Positions 42,435-51,228 of a DNA stretch of 51,267 nt are shown one piece after another. The DNA is from Bacillus sp. BA3 (lineage in GTDB: Bacteria > Bacillota > Bacilli > Bacillales > DSM-1321), in contig PIZR01000011.1 of assembly GCA_002835675.1 (NCBI GenBank), positions 1 through 51,267 of the forward strand, written 5' to 3'. Below the pieces are notes generated by a model that saw only the letters and a list, made by a program, of their open reading frames with translations, was not told where the DNA came from and ran no database searches. Within the stretch, counting starts at the first letter, position 1. The number at the start of each line of letters is the position of its first letter. The translations under genes were made by a program, and so were the position numbers.

Positions 42435-43227
42435 AATATCCCGTAATATTTACTTCATACCATATGTCTTATGGATTGCTTTATTCGTTATCGCACCCAT
42501 TTTGTTGATCCTTTACTACTCCTTCTTTGATATTGAAGGCAATTTATCTTTGATTAACTATCAAAAGTTCTTTACGCCAGTATATTTAAAAATGACTTTA
42601 AGCTCATTCTGGTATGCGTTCCTCATTACGGGGATATCCCTTTTAGTCGCCTATCCGACAGCATATTTGTTAACGAAAACCAAGCATAAGCAGTTATGGC
42701 TTTTGCTGATTATCGTGCCTTCCTGGATCAATTTACTTTTGAAGGCTTATGCCTTCATTGGTATCTTTGGCACGTATGGTGTGGCAAATGGTTTTCTGGA
42801 GGCGGTAGGAATCGGAAAGCAGCAGATTCTCTTTACCGATTTCAGCTTCATATTCGTTTCGGTTTATATTTTCATCCCGTTCATGATCTTACCGATATTC
42901 AATGCGCTTGATAAAATGAATCCAACCCTTCTGGATGCGGCCAATGACTTGGGGGCGTCCAGATGGATGACATTCCGCCGAGTCATTTTTCCATTGACGA
43001 TAGATGGTGTAAAGACGGGATGCCAGGTAGTCTTCATCCCGGCACTTTCATTGTTCATGCTTACAAGACTGATTGCCGGTAACCGCGTCATTACGCTAGG
43101 TACGGCTATCGAGCAGCACTTCCTTGTAACACAGGATTGGGGAATGGGTTCCACAATTGCGGTATTTTTGATTATTATAATGTTCCTGATTATGTTTGTA
43201 ACGGGTAACCGAAAGCAGGGTGTGTAA
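42424..43227 (+). CDS. potB: Spermidine/putrescine ABC transporter permease PotB
   Basis: A membrane subunit of 267 residues with about six helices. The coupling loop has the family EAA motif LLDAANDLGASRWMTFRRVIFP at about 170-190 (core DAANDLGAS). ATG 42424 lies in the end of potA, with GATGGGGAAA just before it. It pairs with PotC. Confidence 0.94.
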   Translation: MKNKISRNIYFIPYVLWIALFVIAPILLILYYSFFDIEGNLSLINYQKFFTPVYLKMTLSSFWYAFLITGISLLVAYPTAYLLTKTKHKQLWLLLIIVPSWINLLLKAYAFIGIFGTYGVANGFLEAVGIGKQQILFTDFSFIFVSVYIFIPFMILPIFNALDKMNPTLLDAANDLGASRWMTFRRVIFPLTIDGVKTGCQVVFIPALSLFMLTRLIAGNRVITLGTAIEQHFLVTQDWGMGSTIAVFLIIIMFLIMFVTGNRKQGV

Positions 43228-43228
43228 A

Positions 43229-44032
43229 TTGGGCAATAAATTATCACCAATATCAAAAGCGTTTCTCGTTTTGATTTTTCTCATACTCTATGCACCGATT
43301 TTCTTTTTAGTCTTTTACTCTTTTAACAGCGGTGGAACGATGTATGACTTTAAAGGGTTCACGATGGAGTGGTACAAGGAGCTGTTCCAAGATACAAGGC
43401 TGTTGATCATTGTATTGAATACACTTGTGATTGCTTTATTATCTGCACTGATCGCAACGATCATCGGGGTGATAGGGGCAATTGGAATTCGGTCCTTTAC
43501 GAGCAGCAAAGCTAAGAATACGGTATTGTCATTGAATAATGTATTGATTGTCAGTCCCGATGTGATCATCGGTGCTTCCTTCCTGATTTTATTCACGATG
43601 GCCGGGATCAAGCTTGGATTCTACTCGGTACTGTTGTCGCATATCGCCTTCAGTATCCCGATCGTTGTGCTTCTGGTCCTTCCGAAACTTCAGGAAATGA
43701 GCCCTACTTTAATTGATGCGGCACGGGATTTAGGGGCAAGCCGGTGGGATGTATTGACGAAGGTCATCCTTCCATACATCCTACCCGGTATTTTTGCTGG
43801 TTTTTTTATGGCATTGACTTATTCACTTGATGATTTTGCGGTTACGTTCTTTGTGACCGGTAATGGCTTCTCCACTCTTTCTGTGGAAATCTATTCATTG
43901 GCACGCCGTGGAATTTCATTGAATATCAATGCACTGTCGACACTGCTGTTCGTCGTGACACTGCTGTTGGTTGTCGTTTATTACTTTATAACTCAACGTG
44001 TAAGGCAAACGGGAATGGGGGGGAAACGATGA
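43229..44032 (+). CDS. potC: Spermidine/putrescine ABC transporter permease PotC
   Basis: A membrane subunit of 267 residues with about six helices and the EAA motif core DAARDLGASRWDVL. The best start is TTG 43229, because CAGGG lies eight bases upstream; the GTG at 43220 sits on that site itself. It starts 1 nt after the potB stop and overlaps potD by 4 nt (ATGA). Confidence 0.92.
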   Translation: MGNKLSPISKAFLVLIFLILYAPIFFLVFYSFNSGGTMYDFKGFTMEWYKELFQDTRLLIIVLNTLVIALLSALIATIIGVIGAIGIRSFTSSKAKNTVLSLNNVLIVSPDVIIGASFLILFTMAGIKLGFYSVLLSHIAFSIPIVVLLVLPKLQEMSPTLIDAARDLGASRWDVLTKVILPYILPGIFAGFFMALTYSLDDFAVTFFVTGNGFSTLSVEIYSLARRGISLNINALSTLLFVVTLLLVVVYYFITQRVRQTGMGGKR

Positions 44033-45102
44033 AAAGGCTTGTCCAAATGTTTTTGATCATCTCCCTCGTATCGGCTATGCTTCTATATGCGATTTCAAGA
44101 TTGAATTCATCGCAGGGATTTACGAGCAGTAATACGCTTACCATCTATAATTGGGGAGATTACATCGATACCGATCTAATCGAACGTTTTGAAGAAGAGA
44201 CGGGCATAAAGGTCATTTATGAGACATTTGATTCGAATGAGGCCATGATGACAAAGATCGAACAGGGCGGTACGACTTATGATATTGCCATTCCATCTGA
44301 GTATATGATCGATAAGATGAGGCAAGAAGACTTGCTCGTTCCCTTGGATCATTCCAAGCTTCCGAATTTGAAAAATATCGATGAGCGATTCATCGATCTG
44401 CCATTCGATCCGGAGAATAAATATTCCGTGCCGTATTTCTGGGGAACGGTTGGAATTGTTTACAATTCCAAGATGCTCGGTGGAAAGGAAATAACGGCCT
44501 GGGCGGATTTATGGGATAAAGATTTAAAAAATGAAATCCTTTTGACGGATGGAGCTAGAGAAGTGATGGGCATGGGCCTGAACTCTTTGAATTATTCATT
44601 GAATGATATAGATGAAGAACACCTTCAAGAGGCAAAATCCAAGCTAGATGCCCTCACCCCGAACATTAAAGCGATTGTCGGAGATGAAAGCCGCATGCTA
44701 TTGGAAGCCCAGGAAGCGGCGATTGGCCTTGTTTGGTCGGGAGTCGCTTCTGAAATCATGGCTGAAAATGAAGATCTCGAATACGTTGTTCCAAAAGAGG
44801 GGTCCAATTTATGGTTTGATAATATGGTCATCCCGAAAACAACCAAAAATGTCGATGCTGCTCACCAGTTCATCAACTTCATGCTGGACCCGAAAGTTGC
44901 AGCACAGAACGCGGAATATGTAAGTTACTCGACACCTAATAAAGAAGCACTGAAATATATGCCTGAAGAAGTGGTGAAGGATGAACGTTTCTATCCATCT
45001 CCGGAACTGACAAAGAAACTGGAAGTTTACGAAAACCTGGGGAAGAAAAACTTAGCCCATTACAACGAACTCTTCCTTGAATTCAAGATGCATCGTAAAT
45101 AA
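44029..45102 (+). CDS. potD: Spermidine/putrescine-binding protein PotD
   Basis: Extracytoplasmic substrate-binding protein, 357 residues. The N-terminal hydrophobic segment (about 3-24) has no lipobox cysteine, so the protein is probably held by an uncleaved anchor or released. The mature fold starts with LTIYNWGDYIDTDLIERFEE, typical of PotD/PotF. Other family blocks are YDIAIPSEYMIDKM, FWGTVGIVYN and WSGVASEIM. It overlaps potC, completing the order potABCD. Confidence 0.94.
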   Translation: MKRLVQMFLIISLVSAMLLYAISRLNSSQGFTSSNTLTIYNWGDYIDTDLIERFEEETGIKVIYETFDSNEAMMTKIEQGGTTYDIAIPSEYMIDKMRQEDLLVPLDHSKLPNLKNIDERFIDLPFDPENKYSVPYFWGTVGIVYNSKMLGGKEITAWADLWDKDLKNEILLTDGAREVMGMGLNSLNYSLNDIDEEHLQEAKSKLDALTPNIKAIVGDESRMLLEAQEAAIGLVWSGVASEIMAENEDLEYVVPKEGSNLWFDNMVIPKTTKNVDAAHQFINFMLDPKVAAQNAEYVSYSTPNKEALKYMPEEVVKDERFYPSPELTKKLEVYENLGKKNLAHYNELFLEFKMHRK

Positions 45103-45107
45103 CACAC

Positions 45108-45153
45108 AAAAAAAGCATGGTGTAGGAATTCCCTACGTACACCATGCTTTTTC
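45108..45153. terminator. Terminator after potABCD
   Basis: The long stem AAAAAGCATGGTGTA/TACACCATGCTTTTT, with an inner GGGA/TCCC-like pairing, is flanked by A and T tracts and works in either direction. Confidence 0.93.
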
Positions 45154-45166
45154 GATTCTTTGTTTC

Positions 45167-45292
45167 ACGAGTATTCGCTCCAAACTCACGAGTAAAAGCC
45201 CAAAACTCACGAGTATTTGCTCCAAACCCACGAGTGAAAGCCCGAAACTCACGAGTATTTGCTCCAAAACCACGAGTGAAAGCCGAATTGCA
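45167..45292. repeat. Alternating 21-bp tandem repeat
   Basis: Six 21-bp units begin ACGAGT. Type A (ACGAGTATTYGCTCCAAA and three more) alternates with type B (ACGAGTRAAAGCCCRAAA and three more), giving three 42-bp pairs. Unit joints read ACTCACGAGT, nearly palindromic. It lies between the potD terminator and the next gene. It is non-coding by context. Confidence 0.85.
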
Positions 45293-45302
45293 CTCTGTTA
45301 CC

Positions 45303-45526
45303 TATTTATCAAAAGGCGAAATAACGGTATAATATCTTTTTTTGTAATGATCAACCAAAGTCTCAATGTAAAATGGTAGCAGAAGGAAATACTCTAAAAT
45401 ATATGTAGGTATATAAGTATGTTAGTATAATGATTGTGTTGGTGCATATTGAAGGTGGAACTAAAATCTTAAGGATTAATTAATAATTCCAAGCTATCAT
45501 TATAGAAAAATTAAGGGAGAGTATTC
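45303..45526. other. Upstream region of the PrsA-like gene
   Basis: About 220 nt of AT-rich DNA. A -10-like TATAAT preceded by TTAG lies at about 45427-45432 without a clear -35. No T-box or riboswitch was recognised. Confidence 0.4.
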
Positions 45527-46417
45527 ATGAAACTATTAAGGAGCACGAAGGCATATATTTGGGCAGGGAGCATTTTAATCATTGGCGGGATCATGGCATT
45601 TGCGATGATTTCATCCACGGATAAGACAATGGCGAGTATCGATGGCGAGAAAATCAATAAGGATGAGCTGTATGACGCGCTTGTTGCGGGATACGGAGCA
45701 GATACTTTAGACCTGTTGATTACGAATAAATTGGTTGAATTGGAAGCGGAAAAAGCAGGGATTAAAATTAAGGATGAAGAAATCCAGAAAGAAATCGATG
45801 TTATGGTAGAGTCCTATGGTGATGAAAAGTCGCTAAAAGAGCAATTGGAAGCAAGCGGTTCTTCAATGGAAGCCTTAAAAAAGGACATCGTAGTTTATCT
45901 GCAAACGAAAAAACTGGTAGAACCGAGAATTACCGTGACGGATGAAGAAATCAGTACGTATTTTGAAGATAACAAAGATACATTTGCTCAAGCGGAACAA
46001 GTGGAAGCCAGTCATATTTTAGTCGAAGACGAAAAAACGGCTAAAAAGGTTGCGAAAGAAATCGCAGATGGCGGTGATTTCGCTAAATTGGCAGCTGAAT
46101 ATTCCACTGATACCGAAACGGCGGATAACGGTGGAAGCCTGGGGTATTTTGGGAAAGGCGATATGGTGGAAGAGTTTGAAAATGTTGCCTTTGATCTTGA
46201 TATAAATAAAGTCAGTGATCCAGTCAAATCCGAATATGGATACCATATCATAAAAGTAACCGGTAAGAAGGAAGCAAAAAAAGCTAATTTAGAAGACAGT
46301 AAAGATGTAATTAAAGAAACGCTTCTTTCTGAAAGATTACAAGAGGAATATCCCGTTTGGTTAGCTGAAGTGAAAAAAGACCATGAGATAACGAATAAAT
46401 TGGAGGACTCTAACTAA
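45527..46417 (+). CDS. PrsA-like peptidylprolyl isomerase, membrane anchored
   Basis: An extracytoplasmic foldase of 296 residues. The N-terminal helix (about 10-29) lacks the lipobox cysteine normal for PrsA. A SurA/PrsA-type helical domain (about 38-145) is followed by one parvulin domain at about 155-250 (EASHILVEDEKTAKKV, GGSLGYFGKGDMVEEFE, KSEYGYHIIKV) and a short helical tail. It helps exported proteins fold after Sec transport. ATG 45527 follows TTAAGGGAGAG. It is monocistronic. Absence of a Cys makes it either anchored through its helix or released. Confidence 0.9.
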   Translation: MKLLRSTKAYIWAGSILIIGGIMAFAMISSTDKTMASIDGEKINKDELYDALVAGYGADTLDLLITNKLVELEAEKAGIKIKDEEIQKEIDVMVESYGDEKSLKEQLEASGSSMEALKKDIVVYLQTKKLVEPRITVTDEEISTYFEDNKDTFAQAEQVEASHILVEDEKTAKKVAKEIADGGDFAKLAAEYSTDTETADNGGSLGYFGKGDMVEEFENVAFDLDINKVSDPVKSEYGYHIIKVTGKKEAKKANLEDSKDVIKETLLSERLQEEYPVWLAEVKKDHEITNKLEDSN

Positions 46418-46551
46418 GGTATCAAGTGAAGGATATATGAAAAAACAAAAGGGTAATGGTGTACCTTTCATCGAATGATGTCCCCAATCCAATTGGCCCT
46501 AAGCAACACCTTCAACTCCATAGGTATGGTTCTGTCTAAATTTTATACAGA

Positions 46552-46677
46552 GTTGATTGGAGCGGAAGGTACGAGACTCCTGCGGGAAAAGCGCGTCTAG
46601 GGGAGACCCCCGCAGGCGCAAGCCGAGGAGGCTCCACGACCGCCCGCGGAAAGCGAGTGCCCTACGTTCCAATCAAC
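46552..46677 (+). repeat. Dispersed palindromic repeat, copy 2 (full length)
   Basis: A 126-bp GC-rich element with terminal inverted repeats GTTGATTGGAGCG and its near complement ending CCAATCAAC. It has internal stems CCTGCGGG/CCCGCAGG and GTCT-N5-AGAC. It is far richer in GC than its surroundings, has no coding frame, and is a second copy of the element at 40131-40219 in the other orientation. Confidence 0.85.
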
Positions 46678-46700
46678 ATCCAAATTGTACAAGCCATAAT

Positions 46701-46731
46701 AAAAGCTGAGGCATAATGCCTCAGCTTTTTT
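46701..46731. terminator. Bidirectional terminator between the PrsA-like and YtxH-like genes
   Basis: The stem AAAAGCTGAGGCAT/TGCCTCAGCTTTT is followed by T on the plus strand and by a T run on the minus strand. It serves both convergent genes. Confidence 0.9.
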
Positions 46732-46736
46732 ATATA

Positions 46737-47261
46737 TTAGAAGTTGGATGAGATGGACTTTTGATTGGATAATCCTGATTTTTTAACGATTTCATCACTC
46801 TCTTTTTCACCTTTATCAATATCGGATTTCAATGATTGTGCTGGCGTTTCTTTCAGCTGTTTACCGGCTACGACCACCTTTGAACTGATGTCTTTTAATT
46901 CACTTGTTGCTTCCTTCGCTGTACCAAGGGCATCAGTGGAGATATCCTTTACTTCTGATACTTTACCCACCACGTCTTCATTGACGGTTTCATATAGTGT
47001 TTCGACGTCATTGATTGCCTCTTTAATCGTCTCGGTTGCCCCTTTGACTCCTGATACCATCTGTTCCTTCATTTCGCCGGGATTTTCCTTGACCTGTTCA
47101 ATCATATTCATGGAGTTGTCTTTTAAAAGGACGGCTGAACGCTTTACTTTATTTCTTGTGTTGGAGTCAAGTAAGGTCAACGCACCACCAACAAGCCCCC
47201 CGATTAGAATCCCTTTTAAAAGTTTGCTATTCGTTTGAGTTTCGATAGTTGATTGAGTCAT
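46737..47261 (-). CDS. YtxH-like general stress protein
   Basis: A 174-residue protein with an N-terminal hydrophobic/glycine segment (LLKGILIGGLVGGALTLLD), as in YtxH proteins, and then a long, charged, helix-forming region rich in Val, Lys, Glu and Ser with heptad spacing. It is probably a membrane-linked stress protein. ATG 47261 follows AAAGGAGG. A sigma-B promoter lies 47 nt upstream, consistent with general stress control. The molecular function is unknown. Confidence 0.8.
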   Translation of the reverse strand: MTQSTIETQTNSKLLKGILIGGLVGGALTLLDSNTRNKVKRSAVLLKDNSMNMIEQVKENPGEMKEQMVSGVKGATETIKEAINDVETLYETVNEDVVGKVSEVKDISTDALGTAKEATSELKDISSKVVVAGKQLKETPAQSLKSDIDKGEKESDEIVKKSGLSNQKSISSNF

Positions 47262-47307
47262 TTATATTTCCTCCTTTAGAATAGTAGATTGTATGCTTAC
47301 TTTGGGT

Positions 47308-47333
47308 TTTCCCTTATTTACCATAAGTTAAAC
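47308..47333 (-). promoter_or_regulatory. Sigma-B promoter of the YtxH-like gene
   Basis: Read on the minus strand: -35 GTTTAA, a 14-nt spacer and -10 GGGAAA. This matches the general-stress consensus (GTTTAA-N13/15-GGGWAW) and lies 47 nt before the start. Confidence 0.8.
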
Positions 47334-47357
47334 TGGAAATAATAAACTGTCATGGGA

Positions 47358-47387
47358 TTGACATAATAAATAAAACAATAGTAATCT
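47358..47387 (+). promoter_or_regulatory. Candidate promoter of the MarR-MMPL operon
   Basis: -35 TTGACA (47358-47363), an 18-nt spacer and -10 TAATCT (47382-47387). Confidence 0.5.
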
Positions 47388-47430
47388 ACATATAGTTAAA
47401 TGACTGAACTACTTTTTGGGAGGTGCAACG

Positions 47431-47895
47431 ATGACTAATGTAAAAGTTACTGGATTGATTGATCGATATATGAAGGTTTCCTTCTATGTCAATAAGATGG
47501 GGGAGCTTTTAATAAAAGACCAGATTTGTGATGTGCTGACGAACGAACAATACTATACTTTACGGTTCATTCAACAACAGCGGTTGTGTACATCGACGGA
47601 AATCAGTGATGCCTTTTATGTTAATAAGAGTGCCGTCACATCCAACATCAATAGGCTGGAAGGCAAAGGATTGATAGAACGGGAACAGGACCTGGTTGAC
47701 CGAAGGGTCTTTCACTTGAAGCTTTCAAAAGAGGGGGAAGCATTGTTACAGGAAACGGAAAATAAGATTCATAAGTTGGTAGAGAGCATCATGACGAAAT
47801 TCGATTATGAAGAGATCGTTAGATTCCTTGATACATATGAGAAGCTTGCACAAATTTTCATACAAATGAAGAATGAGGAATGGGAGGAAATATAA
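47431..47895 (+). CDS. MarR-family transcriptional regulator (YdgG-like)
   Basis: A 154-residue winged-helix repressor. The recognition region is TSTEISDAFYVNKSAVTSNI and the wing is REQDLVDRRVFHLKLSKEG (D-x-R-D/R type). ATG 47431 follows TGGGAGG. The stop overlaps the next start (TAATG), so regulator and pump are coupled. The pair resembles ydgG-ydgH of B. subtilis; it probably senses the toxic compound that the pump removes. Confidence 0.9.
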   Translation: MTNVKVTGLIDRYMKVSFYVNKMGELLIKDQICDVLTNEQYYTLRFIQQQRLCTSTEISDAFYVNKSAVTSNINRLEGKGLIEREQDLVDRRVFHLKLSKEGEALLQETENKIHKLVESIMTKFDYEEIVRFLDTYEKLAQIFIQMKNEEWEEI

Positions 47896-50800
47896 TGAGG
47901 GGGATCATAAAGGGAAGATGGCTGGTCATTATCGCTTGGGTTGCAATTACGGCAGGTCTATTGTTTGCGGCACCGAATATGGCGGACCTTGTCCGGGATA
48001 AGGGGCAGCTGGATGTACCGGCAGAGTACTCCTCTGGGATGGCCAATGAGCTAATGAAAGAGATCCAGGATAAGGATGAGTCACAAGTGGCCCTCGTATT
48101 TCATGGTGATAAGAAGCTGTCTTCCTCGGAATTGAAAGAGATTGAGATAGCGATCCAAAACCTTGAAAAGAATAAAGCAGAGCTTGGCATCAAAGAGGTC
48201 ATGACCCATTTTAAAGAGCCCTCGCTAAAAGGTCAGTTGGTCTCGGAGAATGAAACGACGGTTTTGACATCCATCACGATGGTCAAGGGGGACCGAGAAG
48301 CTAAGGAAGTGATCGATGCCCTTTATAAAAAGCTGGAGCAAGTGGATGTCGAGCATTATTACACAAGCAGCTGGATGATCGATGAAGATCTTAATGCCAA
48401 TTCCCAAGAAGGGCTGAAGAAAACTGAAGGCATCACGGTTGTCTTCATTCTGGCTGTATTGCTGATAGTCTTCCGTTCAGTGGTGGCACCGATCATTCCG
48501 TTGGTAACGGTAGGTTTCACTTATTTATGCTCACAATCCATCGTCTCATTCCTGGTGGATAAATGGGACTTTCCGATTTCGTCTTACACCCAAATATTCC
48601 TGGTAGGTATTTTATTTGGAATCGGGACTGATTATTGCATCCTGCTGCTTAGTCGTTTCAAGGAAGAGCTATCGTCACAGGAGTCATTGCCTGAAGCGAT
48701 CGTTGCGACTTACCGAACTGCGGGTAAGACGGTCTTCTTCAGTGGGCTGACCGTAATGATTGGTTTTGCGGCAATCGGTTTTTCTACTTTTAAGCTCTAT
48801 CAATCTGCGGCGGCCGTTGCCATAGGGGTTTTCATTTTAATGATCGCCCTCTATACGATCGTTCCATTTTTCATGGCGGTTCTTGGCAAAAAGCTATTCT
48901 GGCCGGCAAAAGGGAAACTTGAGCACAGTGAAAGTAAACTATGGGGAATTCTCGGTAACTTCTCCATGAACCGCCCATTGTTGGCGCTAATGATCGTTGC
49001 AATCGTCTGTGTTCCCTTTTTGTTTATGTATGATGGGAAGATTTCATATAACTCCCTTGAAGAAGCGGGTGATGATGTTCCTTCCATCATGGCATTTAAT
49101 ATCATTTCCGATGAATTCGGACCGGGACAATCCATGCCAACACAGATTGTCATAAAGAATGACGAACGCATGGATTCGGAAGAGTACGTCGCACTTGCTG
49201 AAAAAATCAGCCAGGAAGTCGTCAAGGTGGATGAAGTCGATGTAGTTCGATCCATGACCCGCCCGGCAGGTGAACCGATTAAGGATTTATTTGTAGCGAA
49301 CCAGGCCGAAACTTTGGAGAAGGGAATCGGAGAAGGAAATGAAGGCATTAAACAAATAAGTGATGGATTAAAAACGGCAGGCAGTGAGCTTTCAGATTCA
49401 GGACCGCGGTTGAAGCAAGCGACGGACGGAATAGGGGGTCTAATATCCGGGACCAATGAATTAAAGAGCGGTGTAGGCCAGGTGGAGAAGGCGTTAACAA
49501 GCATTGAAGCAGGCATTCGCGATGGCTCTTCAGGGACTGGGGATATAAAAAATGGACTGAATGAGGTCAAGGCAAACTTGGAGAAGCTCGCCACCGGAAG
49601 CGGACAGCTCCTCGAAGGCTATAAACAATCAGCTAATGGGCTAAGTGGGCTCACAGATGGATACAAAGAGATTCAAACTAATCTTACGGGCGTATCACAA
49701 AGCCTTGCTGGCTTAAATCCTTCCTTTGAGCAAATGGAAGCCACTCATCCAGAATTACAGGCGGATCAGTCCTATCAAACGATCAAGCAAACAGTGCAAG
49801 GGGCACAGGGTGGCTTGGAGCCCATGGCAGCAGGCCTTGCCGAGCTAAATAGGAATCTTGGTTCAGTGTCCGGCGGTTTGAATACGGCGAACGAAAATAT
49901 GGCACAAATCGTAAACGGTCAAACATCTCTCGGGGAGGGCCTGAACCAATTGATTTCAGGTGTTGACACTTTACAAAAAGGTCTAAGCACGATGGCCAAT
50001 GGTCAGGGGGAAGTCATAAATAATCTGTCAGGATTTAAAGGCGGCCTTACTAGCTTAAGTAATGGGCAGCAAGAACTCCTAAATGGTTTTTCAAGCCTCG
50101 GCGGGCAACTTACTGATTTGACAGATGGCTTAAATGAAAGTGCCGATGGCCTGAATGAAGTCCATGATGGACTATCGTCCGCACAGGGTTATTTATCAGG
50201 GCTGGCAAAAACGGATAAAACGGTAACAGGCATGTACATTCCCAAAGAAGTAGTCGAAAGCGAAGAATTCGGGGAAGCATTGAACGCGTATTTATCTGAA
50301 GACGGTAAAACCATGACCATGGATGTGGTGTTCAAGGCGAATCCATATTCCAATGAAGCAATCGAGCAAATTGATTCGATCGAGGCAACCGTTGAAAGAG
50401 TAACGAAAGATACAAAGCTAGAAAATGCGCAAGTGGCTATAGGGGGAATCACAAGTACACATCATGACTTGGGCATGATGTCTGAGGAGGATTTCTCACG
50501 GACGGTCGTTTTGATGCTGTCGGGTATCGCAATCATTCTCTTTTTCATGCTGCGATCCCTGGTCATGCCGATCTATTTGATTGTATCGCTCGTTTTGACT
50601 TATTATACAGCGGCAGCCATTACCGAGTTGCTTTTTGTTAATATTCTCGGTTACGCCGGCATCGGCTGGGCAGTTCCTTTCTTTGCTTTCGTCATCTTGA
50701 TTGCTCTTGGCATTGACTATAGCATTTTCTTGATGGATCGCTTTAACGAATGGAAGGATAAACCGGTCAAGGAAGCGATGTTACTGTCCATGAGAAAAAT

Positions 50801-51011
50801 GGGAACGGTGATCATCTCGGCAGCCGTAATTCTTGGCGGAACCTTTGCTGCCATGATGCCAGCAGGAGTTTTATCGCTCTTGGAGATAGCCACTTTAATA
50901 TTGGTGGGGCTTGCTTTATATGCGTTTGTCATATTGCCATTGTTTATTCCAGTGATGGTTGCGACGTTCGGAAACGCGAATTGGTGGCCGTTTTTGAAAA
51001 ATAAGGAATAA
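47895..51011 (+). CDS. MMPL/RND-family exporter (YdgH-like)
   Basis: A large 1038-residue membrane pump. Two RND halves each have about six helices (about 10-345 and 830-1035), with proton-relay type segments GILFGIGTDYCILLLSRFKEE in the first half (core GTDYCILL) and ALGIDYSIFLMDRF in the second. Between them lies an unusually long extracytoplasmic region (about 470-790) built of GL/SGL-L heptad-like repeats. Those repeats resemble YhgE/Pip phage-infection proteins and are likely coiled coil. ATG 47895 follows GGGAGGAAATAT. It probably exports lipids or amphiphiles. Confidence 0.92.
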   Translation: MRGIIKGRWLVIIAWVAITAGLLFAAPNMADLVRDKGQLDVPAEYSSGMANELMKEIQDKDESQVALVFHGDKKLSSSELKEIEIAIQNLEKNKAELGIKEVMTHFKEPSLKGQLVSENETTVLTSITMVKGDREAKEVIDALYKKLEQVDVEHYYTSSWMIDEDLNANSQEGLKKTEGITVVFILAVLLIVFRSVVAPIIPLVTVGFTYLCSQSIVSFLVDKWDFPISSYTQIFLVGILFGIGTDYCILLLSRFKEELSSQESLPEAIVATYRTAGKTVFFSGLTVMIGFAAIGFSTFKLYQSAAAVAIGVFILMIALYTIVPFFMAVLGKKLFWPAKGKLEHSESKLWGILGNFSMNRPLLALMIVAIVCVPFLFMYDGKISYNSLEEAGDDVPSIMAFNIISDEFGPGQSMPTQIVIKNDERMDSEEYVALAEKISQEVVKVDEVDVVRSMTRPAGEPIKDLFVANQAETLEKGIGEGNEGIKQISDGLKTAGSELSDSGPRLKQATDGIGGLISGTNELKSGVGQVEKALTSIEAGIRDGSSGTGDIKNGLNEVKANLEKLATGSGQLLEGYKQSANGLSGLTDGYKEIQTNLTGVSQSLAGLNPSFEQMEATHPELQADQSYQTIKQTVQGAQGGLEPMAAGLAELNRNLGSVSGGLNTANENMAQIVNGQTSLGEGLNQLISGVDTLQKGLSTMANGQGEVINNLSGFKGGLTSLSNGQQELLNGFSSLGGQLTDLTDGLNESADGLNEVHDGLSSAQGYLSGLAKTDKTVTGMYIPKEVVESEEFGEALNAYLSEDGKTMTMDVVFKANPYSNEAIEQIDSIEATVERVTKDTKLENAQVAIGGITSTHHDLGMMSEEDFSRTVVLMLSGIAIILFFMLRSLVMPIYLIVSLVLTYYTAAAITELLFVNILGYAGIGWAVPFFAFVILIALGIDYSIFLMDRFNEWKDKPVKEAMLLSMRKMGTVIISAAVILGGTFAAMMPAGVLSLLEIATLILVGLALYAFVILPLFIPVMVATFGNANWWPFLKNKE

Positions 51012-51023
51012 ACTTAAATTAAA

Positions 51024-51055
51024 GAAGGCATCCGAATGGATGCCTTCAGTTTTTT
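51024..51055 (+). terminator. Terminator after the MMPL exporter
   Basis: The perfect stem GAAGGCATCC/GGATGCCTTC with a GAAT loop is followed by AGTTTTTT. Confidence 0.93.
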
Positions 51056-51228
51056 CGACTGAATGGGGGTTCTTGAATGGATGGAACCTCCCTAGATAGA
51101 ATAAATTTACGACACTCCTGGCCGAATAACTCCGCTAGATTGCTTGCTTTGATGAGGGCTTGGCAGACAGTTGGTGAAAAGGAGCGAATTTAATGAGTGT
51201 TCCGCAAAGTAAATGCTTCGGAATGCGA

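Noticed and set aside
45167..45292. Possible CRISPR array or repeat protein at the 21-bp repeats
   Set aside because: There are no constant repeats with unique spacers and no cas genes. Frames through the region give a 14-residue repeat simply because 42 is divisible by three; no start with ribosome-binding site.
45303..45526. T-box or riboswitch before the PrsA-like gene
   Set aside because: No T-box sequence, no terminator/antiterminator pair and no known aptamer core were seen.
46552..46677. Insertion sequence
   Set aside because: It has terminal inverted repeats but only 126 bp and no transposase frame, so it is called a dispersed repeat.
46765..47238. Plus-strand open frame opposite the YtxH-like gene
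   Set aside because: The minus-strand gene has a sigma-B promoter and a strong ribosome-binding site; the plus frame has neither.
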